Positions 10,244-19,834 of a DNA stretch of 46,739 nt are shown here, one piece after another. Under the pieces are notes generated by a model. That model was not told the origin of the DNA and did no database searches. It was given only the letters and a program-made list of their open reading frames with translations. Every line of letters begins with the position of its first letter. Positions within the stretch are counted from its first letter, which is position 1. Made by a program: the position numbers and the translations under genes. Source of the DNA: Stramenopiles sp. TOSAG23-2 (Eukaryota > Sar); contig LT649279.1 of NCBI GenBank assembly GCA_900128395.1, forward strand, positions 1-46,739, read 5' to 3'.

Positions 10244-12304
10244 GCGCTGGTGATAGTTGTCTAGACTTGCGTGTATGCTAAAAATGACATTTCTACCACG
10301 TTTCCCTGTAGACTCACCAAAATATAATCCAGACAAGTCATTAGTTGCTGCTTCTACTATTCTGACAAAAGCATTACGATTAATTAATTTAGATTCCATT
10401 GCTTTGATTGCCGCATCGACATAATTTCTATGAAATGTTAATCCATTATCAATGTAATGTTGCTTTAATTCACCATCACCAGTTGCATCTTTATCTTCAT
10501 TGATATTATGTATAAATACACCACGTACATTATTGTTCCCGTCCGAAACATCATCTTTTAATGCCATTAAACCCAACCGGGCATCACCTTGTCCACTATC
10601 ACCCAATATAACATAGTCGTATTCCGGAAACATATCACTGTATTCACGGAAGTTTGCATATTTTTTTTCTGCCATTTGCTGACTAGAGAATAAATGTTGA
10701 AATGAACCACTTAACAATGTTGCTTGTTTAGATACACCACTACGATTTAGCCTATTACTTGTCAATGTTGTAACAAGACTACGCCAACCTTTCGGTCTTG
10801 CAGTTAAAAATGCAACATTATTTATATCAACATCCTTTCCAACTGTATCTATTGAAAACTCGCGAGATATTGAACCAGCCTTTTTGTATTTTTCAATAGT
10901 GTTGGATACTTTTTCATCATGAATAAAATCATCAATGTTATCTTCGTCCTTTGGCATATTATTATTAAGATCGATTATCATATTATTATCATAATTGTTG
11001 TTGCTATTATTATTATATTCTATAAATAAATCATCATCTAATGCGTTTATCACATTTACATGGCTTGATATTTCTTTTTTTTTTTTAAGATTAGAATCCA
11101 TATTTATTCCTTTCCTATTAACATTACTACTTAAAGAATCGAAATCCCAAGCAAACTTCATGCTACTATCATCAATTAGATTTTCTTTTATAATGTTTTT
11201 ACGTTTTCTTAATTTTTCAATGCATCTTTTTATTGTAATTTCTAATTCTTTTACATCATCATCATTATTATTATTATTCTTATTATTATCAGTTGTCTTC
11301 ATAAATGAACTCATTTCAACTTCATCTAAAAATGCTTTTACACCTGGATAAACACAATTTCTAGGATATCTTCGATCATGTAAAACACAAAATATGGTAT
11401 CATCTATATCCGACAAAACTTTAATTGGCTTTGATTTATTTTTCAACAGTAGACCTTTTGTCAATAGTAACGCTTCATTTTTTATATGTTTTAAGATCTT
11501 TATTTTTAATTTTTCAGCTATGTCAATAAAAATTAATTTCTGCAAATTAAACCTTGTACCACCGGCCATCAGTAAATTTTTCAAATCTTTCAATTCCTCA
11601 CCATATGTATGTAAAATTAGTTTGCCAACAAAATCTTCAACATCACTATTATCTCTTATATTACCATTGGCATGCAATGATTTAATAATTGCACATTTAC
11701 TTTGGACGGATAATTCTTCCAGGCGCTTATCAGATAGTAAATGAATTAAAACTTTCATTGCATTTTTTTTCTTTTTCCCAGTAAATTGCTTAAATATCAA
11801 TGCAGCATTCATTGTTTTTCTTGGTGTTAATTTTCTTTCTTCGGTAATGTGGTTACTATTCATAACATCAAATGAATCTCTAAGTCTTCCTCTTCTGGTG
11901 CGACGATGTAATGAGGTTAACACTCGATTTAAATCTTCTTTTTTACAGTGGCGCAAAATCCATAATAATGCCTTTTCAATTCCAACTGAATTTCTATCAT
12001 TTGCCATATAACTTTTAGACTGCAACAATAGCTCAACAGTTTCTAATGTATTGAACATATTTTCATTTAAAAACGAATCACCGTTACTCAAATTTCCATG
12101 GACATCATCCCCTCTTTTGATGACAAATGACTTGTGAAAAAAACGCCGAGATATTTGTTGAATATTTTTATGCTTATTAGTGTCAGTTTTGACAAATAGT
12201 TTTCCATGGTATAGAATATTATTATTATTATTACTATTTACAGCAATACGTTTCGTTCGTATTGCAATTTGTCTTGCAATTGTAGAAATGGAACTTCGCA
12301 TCAT
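10205..12304 (-). CDS. App1-type (DUF2183) HAD phosphatase domain protein
   Basis: This 699-residue protein has a C-terminal domain resembling yeast App1, the Mg-dependent phosphatidate phosphatase of the HAD superfamily. The nucleophile motif is SDIDDTI (D-x-D-D-T), followed later by FLTARPKGW and the App1-type acidic motif ILGDSGQGD. A long Asn/Asp-rich insert separates motif 1 from the FLTARP motif. The N-terminal 55 residues are basic with Arg, Ser and Asn and few acids, so mitochondrial targeting is possible. Residues about 90-290 are helical and match nothing I know. Phosphatidate as substrate is inferred from the family. Divergent from the SelO-like gene; the 3' end overlaps the convergent gene by 39 nt. 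Confidence 0.75.
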   Translation of the reverse strand: MMRSSISTIARQIAIRTKRIAVNSNNNNNILYHGKLFVKTDTNKHKNIQQISRRFFHKSFVIKRGDDVHGNLSNGDSFLNENMFNTLETVELLLQSKSYMANDRNSVGIEKALLWILRHCKKEDLNRVLTSLHRRTRRGRLRDSFDVMNSNHITEERKLTPRKTMNAALIFKQFTGKKKKNAMKVLIHLLSDKRLEELSVQSKCAIIKSLHANGNIRDNSDVEDFVGKLILHTYGEELKDLKNLLMAGGTRFNLQKLIFIDIAEKLKIKILKHIKNEALLLTKGLLLKNKSKPIKVLSDIDDTIFCVLHDRRYPRNCVYPGVKAFLDEVEMSSFMKTTDNNKNNNNNDDDVKELEITIKRCIEKLRKRKNIIKENLIDDSSMKFAWDFDSLSSNVNRKGINMDSNLKKKKEISSHVNVINALDDDLFIEYNNNSNNNYDNNMIIDLNNNMPKDEDNIDDFIHDEKVSNTIEKYKKAGSISREFSIDTVGKDVDINNVAFLTARPKGWRSLVTTLTSNRLNRSGVSKQATLLSGSFQHLFSSQQMAEKKYANFREYSDMFPEYDYVILGDSGQGDARLGLMALKDDVSDGNNNVRGVFIHNINEDKDATGDGELKQHYIDNGLTFHRNYVDAAIKAMESKLINRNAFVRIVEAATNDLSGLYFGESTGKRGRNVIFSIHASLDNYHQRLTISTSWPCRFI

Positions 12305-12907
12305 ACCACACTATATCTTACTATTAATATTATATATACAATGATTTACAACAATTTTGATTGTGGAAGATTTATTGTGTATCAGTTTCTTTGATCAGTG
12401 AATGTACAGTATAATATGTATATATATTTGGGTTGGCAACAAACAAATCTATACATCGTTGTTTGCCTTAAAACTTTGGAGGTATGGCATAGTTAAAATT
12501 TATAAGACTACAAAAATATACTTAATTTCAAAAATATAGGGGGGGTATTTCACAAAAATTTATATACAGCATTACAGCATTACGCACTCTCGAAACATCT
12601 CGGACTGTTCCCACTTTCTTATATTATATAATACAAGAACAACACTACTAACAAATATAAAATTTGGTGAAGGCTGGAATAATAAAAAAGAAGCTAGCCA
12701 GGGCTAGCCCAGCTAGCACACTATATATATAGATAGATAGGTAAAAAAAATAAAAACAGCATATTAATTAATAAATTACAATATATCGATAGTGCTATAA
12801 ATTAAATACTGTTTTCAAATAATGTATTGGTTAATTCCAATATAGCCAAAATAACTGGTGTAATATATTAATATCAAACTATAACTATATCTTGCCAAAT
12901 TGTACAT
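12305..12907. promoter_or_regulatory. Divergent spacer with a GCTAGC cluster
   Basis: This 603-nt spacer separates the 5' ends of the App1-like and SelO-like genes. It is AT-rich apart from a short GC-richer patch with three GCTAGC palindromes at 12694-12699, 12704-12709 and 12713-12718, spaced 10 and 9 nt start to start. A dimeric factor site is possible but not shown. Confidence 0.35.
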
Positions 12908-15622
12908 ATGGAGGGTAACAAATATGATAAGGAGGAAGATTCAAAAGTAGAAATAACGGCGGAAGTTTCAAAAGAACAGCTTCGCGATGAATTGAAAACT
13001 AATAGTGATGATAATACTAACAACGAACGAAACTCTGTAAAAATTAATTTATTATCAGAAAGGAACAATTATAAGTTTCCTATTGTACTCATAAATGATT
13101 ATTTTCAATCTAGCACTGAAAGTGACGACAAAGGTGCCTCCAGGAATTTCGAACGTGTAACCATAAAACCGTCTAAGAATAATAAGTTAATTGTTGTCAG
13201 CAATAACTTTTTCCAAAAATTTCAAATAAAAGAAAAAAAAGTCTTAGATTATGAGGAAGATTTGGCATTGTATTTCACAGGTTCAAAGTTGTTTCCCAAT
13301 AGTGATTGTATTTCAAGCTCATTTTTTGGTTTTGAGTATCAGGTACCATTGCATTTAAAAAAACGTACGAATAATTTGTATTTAGGAAACCTAGTACCAC
13401 TCCCACCGGCTAAGAAACCAAGTTCGCCGAAGAAAAAAAAGAAGGAAAAAAATAAAAAGGATAAAAAACGAAGTAGCCGTAGTCGTAGTGGCAGTCGTGA
13501 AAAAGGTGGTAGTAAAAGTCGTGAAAGTTCCTCTCCTAGTAAAAGTTCCTCGCAAACAAATGATGATAATGGTATAAATGTACTAAATGTAAAAGGTTGT
13601 GAGTATGTACTTTATATAAATGGCGATGAAAAGAAGGAAGCTATCGTAAATCAAAGCAATAAAAGAACGATAAAGCAATGTTTATTAGAATTTTTATGTT
13701 GTGAAGCTATGCAAGGTTTGAAAATACCAACTCGACTTGCATGTGGTGTTACTATGGATAAAGAAAAATTGAATGGGACAATTATGTACTTCTCAAAGTC
13801 GTATTTACATTTTGGTAATTTTTTAACGACGACGAGGAAATGCAATACTTCAGAATCGCAAAAAGAGCAACTTGAACATATTAAAAACTTAATTGATTCC
13901 TCCACGGAACTGTTTACACAATATGAACCAATATATAAAAATATTGATTCAACATTTGTAAAGGACCCAACTAATAAATACCTATTATTTTTTCGAAATG
14001 TAGTTGAAAATACAGCAAAATTAATAGGAAAATATCAAGCTATAGGTTTTGTACATGGAAATATAAGTTCTGAAAATCTAAGTATATGTGGCATTGGCAA
14101 TGGTTATGATATGTTTACTTTTATAGATGAATATGATATAAATTTTAAATCAAATTTAGTAGATAAAGTAGGATTGTATTCATTGAAAAATCAAAAACAA
14201 TCATGTAGACAAGAATGTGAAACAATTGGCCAATCAATCATGGCATTATTCACAGAATCAACAACGTCCAATGGAGGAGAAATAGAAAATAAAATAGTAG
14301 ATATCGATAATGAAAAACACTTTCTACCTACGCCACCAGAGGAGTTAGTTGAACATATTTTAATAAATTCATTTGATAAAGTATATGACGAGACATATTG
14401 GAATGAAATGAGGAAAAAAGCTGGTATACCAAGCAATAAAGGTGAGGTAGATATTATTTTGCTCCAAGAACTATTGAATTTAATGGATGAAAGTAAAGTA
14501 GATTATCACAATGTATGGCTAGCGCTTGAAAAATTCGATATTCCAATACAATGGCCATTTGAATGGGATCAAGCAAGGGATGTCACAAAGAAGGAAGATG
14601 CAGAAAAACTTGAAGAGCTATCCGAAGAACAAGATAAAATATTTGAAGAAGTTTTGGCTGATATTATGAAACAAGTTGCGACTCTTACTGAGAAAAAGGC
14701 AATGTTACGGAGATTATTATATACAGATACGACAATGGATAAATTTGTAAATCTTTCCATGTCAAATCCTGAAAATTTGTTTGTAAATCATACAAGCAAT
14801 AATGATTTGAATTACCACATGGGACTGCGGTTAGAAATATCTAAATTAAATGCAATAGACCCAGATGTATATTATAGAGAAATGAGACAAAAGTGGATGG
14901 CTTGGTTGCGAAAGTATTTACAAAGGCTAGAAAATGAAATTGATTACGATGCACTGTTCGAGAAGCCACCACCGGAACCAGAAGAACCAGAAGAAGTTAA
15001 ACCAGAAACTCCGTCTAAAAAGAGCAAAAAGAAGAAGAAAGGAGACAAAAAGGAGAAAAAAGATAAGAAGAAAAAGAAAAAGAAACTGAAGAAAAAGAAA
15101 TGGGGTAAAAAAACACCATACAAATTATCAACAAAAATGCACAAGCCTTTAGCAAAAAAACGTTTGGAATATTTAAAAAATAGAAATCCAAAGTTGATAT
15201 TACGCCGTTATATTGCAAAGGAGGCTATTGACGATGTAATTGAAAAAAATGATTATTCAAAATTACGTGCATTGGCGTTGGCATTAAAGAATCCATATGA
15301 CGAAACATTATATGAGAAATGTTTGAAAGATGTTAACGAAAAAAAGCTTGTATATGATGATTTAAGAGCGAGACGTTTAGGTGGTAGAGTACTTGCTGAA
15401 CATTTATCAACACGCCATGCCTCCAGCAATCGTGGTAGTAAAAAGAGTGATGATAATGATGGGGTATTATTTTTTCCATACGTGGAAGAGGAAAAGTTAT
15501 ATTTACGACAAATGCATATTGGTTTTAAATTAATCAATACTACAAAAAAGGTTACGTATCCATATATATTGGAAAAGCCACCTCCATGGGCAAGAGGCGT
15601 TTATGATTATGTAAAGATCTAG
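12908..15622 (+). CDS. Divergent SelO/YdiU (protein adenylyltransferase-fold) homologue
   Basis: SelO proteins have a kinase-like fold and transfer AMP to Ser/Thr/Tyr of partner proteins, often in mitochondria. This 904-residue protein shows SelO landmarks in order: LALYFTGSKL, LEFLCCEAMQGLKIPT, FLHFGNF-like YLHFGNF, GFVHGNISSENLSI (381-393), FTFIDEYD, and the C-terminal NPKLILRRYIAKEAI...NPYDE block. Active-site positions differ from active SelO: the LKGAG Lys is N238, the TDN Asp is E389 (N390 kept), and the metal-binding Asp of IDYG aligns with G399. No C-terminal selenocysteine or Cys motif is present. Two Lys/Ser-rich inserts (about 170-220 and 695-745) are disordered and could direct nuclear or RNA contact. 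It is probably a pseudo-AMPylase. The assignment rests on motif order and the residue mapping on by-eye alignment. Confidence 0.78.
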   Translation: MEGNKYDKEEDSKVEITAEVSKEQLRDELKTNSDDNTNNERNSVKINLLSERNNYKFPIVLINDYFQSSTESDDKGASRNFERVTIKPSKNNKLIVVSNNFFQKFQIKEKKVLDYEEDLALYFTGSKLFPNSDCISSSFFGFEYQVPLHLKKRTNNLYLGNLVPLPPAKKPSSPKKKKKEKNKKDKKRSSRSRSGSREKGGSKSRESSSPSKSSSQTNDDNGINVLNVKGCEYVLYINGDEKKEAIVNQSNKRTIKQCLLEFLCCEAMQGLKIPTRLACGVTMDKEKLNGTIMYFSKSYLHFGNFLTTTRKCNTSESQKEQLEHIKNLIDSSTELFTQYEPIYKNIDSTFVKDPTNKYLLFFRNVVENTAKLIGKYQAIGFVHGNISSENLSICGIGNGYDMFTFIDEYDINFKSNLVDKVGLYSLKNQKQSCRQECETIGQSIMALFTESTTSNGGEIENKIVDIDNEKHFLPTPPEELVEHILINSFDKVYDETYWNEMRKKAGIPSNKGEVDIILLQELLNLMDESKVDYHNVWLALEKFDIPIQWPFEWDQARDVTKKEDAEKLEELSEEQDKIFEEVLADIMKQVATLTEKKAMLRRLLYTDTTMDKFVNLSMSNPENLFVNHTSNNDLNYHMGLRLEISKLNAIDPDVYYREMRQKWMAWLRKYLQRLENEIDYDALFEKPPPEPEEPEEVKPETPSKKSKKKKKGDKKEKKDKKKKKKKLKKKKWGKKTPYKLSTKMHKPLAKKRLEYLKNRNPKLILRRYIAKEAIDDVIEKNDYSKLRALALALKNPYDETLYEKCLKDVNEKKLVYDDLRARRLGGRVLAEHLSTRHASSNRGSKKSDDNDGVLFFPYVEEEKLYLRQMHIGFKLINTTKKVTYPYILEKPPPWARGVYDYVKI

Positions 15623-15702
15623 AGAGGAGTAGAGCTTGTACGTAAATGTATGCATACTTCGTATCATTCATTTTTGTTATATATGCGAGAAAACTGTATG
15701 TC

Positions 15703-15754
15703 ATATATAAAATCGTATAAATTTCTTTATATATAAAATCGTATAAATTTCTTT
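15703..15754. repeat. 26-nt tandem duplication in a convergent spacer
   Basis: Two identical 26-nt copies begin at 15703 and 15729 (unit starting atatataaaatcg and ending atttcttt). They lie in the 241-nt spacer between the 3' ends of the SelO-like and coiled-coil genes. Confidence 0.9.
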
Positions 15755-15863
15755 TACTCCCATTCGACATACGTATATATCATAAAAATATTATGTTGTG
15801 AAAAAATATACAAGGAATACGAAGTACATATATATCATATTTACTCAAACATCACCATCACCA

Positions 15864-18017
15864 TCAGCAATTCCATTCACCATTATCCACATCCTCGGGT
15901 AAGTCAGCCATTGCCATGTGCATGAAAACAGACTCTCTTCTTTTATCATCATTTAATTCATCAAATAAAGAGTCTTGTTCAAGCATAGTTTCATTATCTT
16001 CCATTTCATTTTCATGTTTCTCTTTCTCACTTCGTAAGTCTTTCGTGAAATCCATAGTTTTCAATTTTAACAATGTCATTGATTCTGCCAATCGACTGAA
16101 TGTAACTGGCCTAGCCATTAATTTTGCAAATGCTCCATCTCCTTTTGATCCATCACCAACTGCACCAAATGTTTTAACAATGCTCTCGTAGGCCATTGCT
16201 CTAAAGTACATAGTCGTTTCTTGCCTTTTAACGCTAGTAGGAAGAAGTGCAGTACAAACATCATGAAAATGCTCTAAGCGCATGGAGGTTGCCATTGATA
16301 GATCTCGATCTTGTACTTCATTTATAAATGCAATTGTTCTAGGATCTACACGATTACAAAACATATGCGCATACCATTCAATGATTATTTCCCTATTGGT
16401 AAATTTAATGCCATCAATTTCACGTGCAAAACGTTCTTGAAAAGCACGATTACCTTGATCGATAATACGAAAGATGTTGCTGACGGGTACATCTCCAACA
16501 TACAATCGTTTTAAAAATTCTCTCCGATATTTTTCTTTACCAAGGTCAAAATAAGGTTCGCATGATTTTGTAATGCGCATCATTTCAATCATCATTCGCC
16601 ATACATGGCTTGTGATAGTGCCATTTAATGCTTTATAATATAACATTAGCAATTCACATTTATCTTTGTACATATCCAAACATTTTAAATATGCGTTACA
16701 AGCACGTTGACCAGTTTCATCATCACCATAGATCCTATTAAAATGTTGCTCCATAAAATTTTCCAACGGAACATACCTGTCATAATTGGTTCCACCATAC
16801 ATACCTTTAACAGCGGATACTACTGTTACAGGGGCGGAATATGCATTGTTAAACATTAAATTAAATTCTTCAAGCAATTGAGGGAATGTTGGCAATGGAT
16901 GATTCCAATCATTGTTAATAATATCTTCTTTTGCACTTTGATCTTGTTGTTGCTTTTTTTTCTTTTTCATTCTTTTTCTTTCCTCTTTTTTATCCAACTT
17001 TGATGATAACGTCGGGATTTGCTCTTGTATTTGTTTACGCTCATAATTCAATTTTGAGACAGCTTGCGCAAATTCAATTTTTTGCTGTTCAATATATGTA
17101 CCAGACCGCGTTGTATCCCAACGAACGGTTTCATATGCTTTTAGTTTTTCATCATATAACATTTTCAATTGTCTCATTAACATTTCCAATTGCATTATTG
17201 AACGTCTTGGTTCATAATGTTTTTCATAATCACTTTGTCCATCGCTGCCAAACATCTTGAATGTTACTCGTATACCTTCAACCTTACTGCGATATTCTAA
17301 CAATCTACGTATTTGATCTTTCCCTTTATCAATAGTATTTTTCATCGCATTTAATTCTCGTTTAATCAATGCTTCTCCATGTATCGATTCATCCTCTTTT
17401 TTTTTTGTTTCGCGCCTTTCCTCGCGCAAGTCAGTCGTTGCCCGTCGTTCAATTTCTTTGGATTTCTTCAATTCATATTGAGTTTGCCTTAAGGTACGGG
17501 CAATGCTTTCCTTTTCTGCGACAGCCATTTTACGTTGTTCTAACGAAGCGCGTAACATTTCTTTCGTTTGCTTCAATTTACCTTTTGCCATAATTAAGGA
17601 GTTTACAAGTTGTTCCGTAATTTCATAGAATGGTTTATTATGTAAAGCACCTGTACTTGATGACGTATTATTATTATTATTATTATTATGTCCTACTGGT
17701 AGTAGCAAAGATGATAATACTTTGACATTTTTCTGAGGAATTATGGTATAATCATCTCTGCAAAATATTAAGCTACGTAAATGATTACTTAAAGTTCTTA
17801 ATACATTTCCGTATACACCAACTTCGCTTGATACTTCATTTAACGTTTCAATACAGTGGGTCGCTAGTAAAAATCTATCACCAGATGATGATATTTCTGA
17901 TAGTGCAACTTCTAAGGACAATGCTCGCGATGCGCGTGAGGATGTGGAGGATGACATCGGTGAGTTGGTAGATGAATAAATTATTAAATATATAGATTGT
18001 ATCTTGTTGTTCCACAA
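15864..18017 (-). CDS. Coiled-coil protein of unknown function
   Basis: I do not recognise this 717-residue protein. After a Ser-rich N-terminus come a helical region (about 35-105), an Asn run (about 110-117), and a long charged coiled coil (about 135-350) rich in Lys, Glu, Arg and Gln. A globular helical domain with aromatic residues follows (about 365-640) and then an acidic tail. A cytoskeletal or ciliary role would fit but nothing proves it. The first in-frame Met gives a leader of isoleucine, tyrosine and asparagine that looks like untranslated sequence; the Met at residue 21, before SSSTSSRASR, is an equally good start (about 17957). Confidence 0.7.
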   Translation of the reverse strand: MWNNKIQSIYLIIYSSTNSPMSSSTSSRASRALSLEVALSEISSSGDRFLLATHCIETLNEVSSEVGVYGNVLRTLSNHLRSLIFCRDDYTIIPQKNVKVLSSLLLPVGHNNNNNNNTSSSTGALHNKPFYEITEQLVNSLIMAKGKLKQTKEMLRASLEQRKMAVAEKESIARTLRQTQYELKKSKEIERRATTDLREERRETKKKEDESIHGEALIKRELNAMKNTIDKGKDQIRRLLEYRSKVEGIRVTFKMFGSDGQSDYEKHYEPRRSIMQLEMLMRQLKMLYDEKLKAYETVRWDTTRSGTYIEQQKIEFAQAVSKLNYERKQIQEQIPTLSSKLDKKEERKRMKKKKKQQQDQSAKEDIINNDWNHPLPTFPQLLEEFNLMFNNAYSAPVTVVSAVKGMYGGTNYDRYVPLENFMEQHFNRIYGDDETGQRACNAYLKCLDMYKDKCELLMLYYKALNGTITSHVWRMMIEMMRITKSCEPYFDLGKEKYRREFLKRLYVGDVPVSNIFRIIDQGNRAFQERFAREIDGIKFTNREIIIEWYAHMFCNRVDPRTIAFINEVQDRDLSMATSMRLEHFHDVCTALLPTSVKRQETTMYFRAMAYESIVKTFGAVGDGSKGDGAFAKLMARPVTFSRLAESMTLLKLKTMDFTKDLRSEKEKHENEMEDNETMLEQDSLFDELNDDKRRESVFMHMAMADLPEDVDNGEWNC

Positions 18018-18092
18018 AAATAATCATGTATATTAAAATATTATTTTTTATTACAAAAATAATCATGTATATTAAAAAATATTATTTTTTTT
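18014..18092. repeat. 39-nt tandem repeat at the 5' end of the coiled-coil gene
   Basis: A unit beginning acaaaaataatcatgtatat occurs at 18014-18052 and again from 18053, with two small changes in the A/T runs. The first copy touches the earliest possible ATG of the minus-strand gene, one reason to suspect that the true start is further inside. The rest of the spacer to 18515 is AT-rich with no recognisable element. Confidence 0.8.
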
Positions 18093-18515
18093 TATATTTG
18101 TTTGAATGAATTGAAGAAATTATCGTCGGATTATGATGATGATAGAAGAAATATAACTGCTGCTGGAGGATTTTAGATCTATGATCTATGTGCTGTGAAG
18201 CAAAGCGGCGAGGCATTATTATAGGACCTAAGATTATACTTGTATTGTACATATTATACCTGGATTAAACTCGACTAGAGCTACCGTGGTATGCTGGTAT
18301 ATGCCTGCTGGATAATATTGGAATAAGTCTGCTTTTTGTCGAACCATCCAAAAATACGCAATATAAATATAGTAATAATAATACGTGTTAATAATTACAA
18401 AAATATCAGGTATATAATACATAGATTCGATAAAAGGATAATAAATGTAGAACAGAATTTCAATATACTTTTTTGCAAAACAAATTATTCGATTAACGTT
18501 ATCATTATAAATATC

Positions 18516-19346
18516 ATGGGAAAGTTAACAAAAATTATTACTGGTGGTGTATTGGCCGGTTTGATTGTGCGATATGGATTACCTGAGGCACTGCGTTTAT
18601 TAGGCTTACATGCTCGATATGAAAATTACAACATTAAAGTTACAGGGAAAGCCCTAATTATAGCAACTAACCAGTCAAAGCTTGCACCGAGGGATCAGGA
18701 TACAGGTGTTGCATCTTCTGAAATCACGCATCCATACTATGATTTTCAAGATGCAGGTATGGATGTTGATGTTGGATCGATTAAAGGAGGACTGGTTCCA
18801 GTCGATCCATCTACAATCGGCTGGCTTATGTTGCAGACTTCAGAGCATTGCCGAAGGTCATTAACAGATAATGAATTTCAATCTAAAGTAAAAAACTCTC
18901 TTTCTATTTCTGATATCAATGTGAATGATTATGATATTATATATTTGGCTGGTGGATGGGGCGCTGCATATGATTTTGCGCAATCACCTGAACTAGGCGA
19001 ATTTATTACTCAGGCAAATGCTTCCAATAAATTAATTGGATCCGTTTGCCATGGTGCACTTGGCCTTGTAAATGCTAAAAAAGAAAATGGCGAACCTTTA
19101 TTGAAAGGGCGTAGGGCAACAGGGGTAACTGATAAACAGATAAAAGAATTGGATATTACTGTTACACCAAAACATCCAGAGACTGAAATGAGGAAAACTG
19201 GTGTCATTTTCGAATCAGAAACTGCATTTAAAGATCCATTTGCGCGCCATACAGTGGTCGACGGCAACCTAATAACCGGTCAGAATCAGAACGACGCAGG
19301 TCGTGTAGCTCAAGAATTGTTAAAGCTACTGAAATCAAAAATTTAA
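18516..19346 (+). CDS. DJ-1/PfpI family protein (class I glutamine amidotransferase-like)
   Basis: This 276-residue protein belongs to the DJ-1/PfpI/Hsp31 superfamily, whose members act as glyoxalases, deglycases or chaperones. The nucleophile elbow is SVCHGALG with C178 followed by H179; upstream are YLAGGWGAAYDF, the usual strand-turn next to the active site, and HPYYDFQDAG. Residues about 5-27 form a hydrophobic or amphipathic leader, so membrane attachment or organelle import is possible. I start at the ATG in atATCATGGGAAAG rather than an upstream in-frame ATG at 18336, because that extension is Ile/Asn-rich and looks like translated 5' UTR. Methylglyoxal detoxification is a family-based inference. 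Confidence 0.88.
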   Translation: MGKLTKIITGGVLAGLIVRYGLPEALRLLGLHARYENYNIKVTGKALIIATNQSKLAPRDQDTGVASSEITHPYYDFQDAGMDVDVGSIKGGLVPVDPSTIGWLMLQTSEHCRRSLTDNEFQSKVKNSLSISDINVNDYDIIYLAGGWGAAYDFAQSPELGEFITQANASNKLIGSVCHGALGLVNAKKENGEPLLKGRRATGVTDKQIKELDITVTPKHPETEMRKTGVIFESETAFKDPFARHTVVDGNLITGQNQNDAGRVAQELLKLLKSKI

Positions 19347-19834
19347 AATGTGTTATTTTCTTTTTTCACATAAATTTTTTTTTGGGAAAAGCACAAAAGT
19401 GCAAAAGTGGGAAGTGCAAGGGTGCAAGTGCAAAAAACTAAAAAACCTAACCAAAAAAGGCGTGTGAAAGCCAACACAAAACCAGGTGTGTAAAGAGGAG
19501 ACCTTAAAAAAATGAATCTGTATATAATACTGTCAACTGTGAACTGTGATACTGTATTCCGAGTGTATACTCTGGGTAAGTTAAAAATGCATCGGGGATT
19601 ATTACAATTTAAATTAGGTCTATTTATACTTGTTGTGGTATTGTTTTGCCTATTATTTTACATGTACCAGATTATTTTATTATTACGCGTCGTCAATGTA
19701 AAAAATGTGCTCATGTGAATATATATCGATAATACTATAAAACGTATTATTAGAATTATGTGTACATCTATACAATAATACATACAAAACGTAGAGTGAT
19801 ATATATATATATATCTACACATCAATATCAAAAA
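19347..19834. other. Spacer with GTGCAA-type short repeats
   Basis: Between two same-strand genes, 19388-19436 contains irregular repeats of an agtgcaa motif. A 68-codon reading frame at 19512-19718 with a hydrophobic stretch is present, but nothing supports it as a gene. The remainder is AT-rich leader of the downstream gene with a (TA)n run near 19798-19812. Confidence 0.5.

Noticed and set aside
10995-11744. Two plus-strand frames of about 117 codons
   Set aside because: Antisense to the Asn/Asp-rich part and upstream region of the App1-like gene; Ser/Leu/Phe-rich composition is that expected of a complement frame.
18336-18515. Upstream in-frame extension of the DJ-1 gene
   Set aside because: The 60 extra residues are Ile/Asn-rich with no homology; the ATG at 18516 starts immediately before a plausible leader helix.
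19512-19718. 68-codon plus-strand frame with a hydrophobic stretch
   Set aside because: It lies in a repeat-bearing AT-rich leader, has no recognisable domain, and hydrophobic frames arise easily in T-rich DNA.
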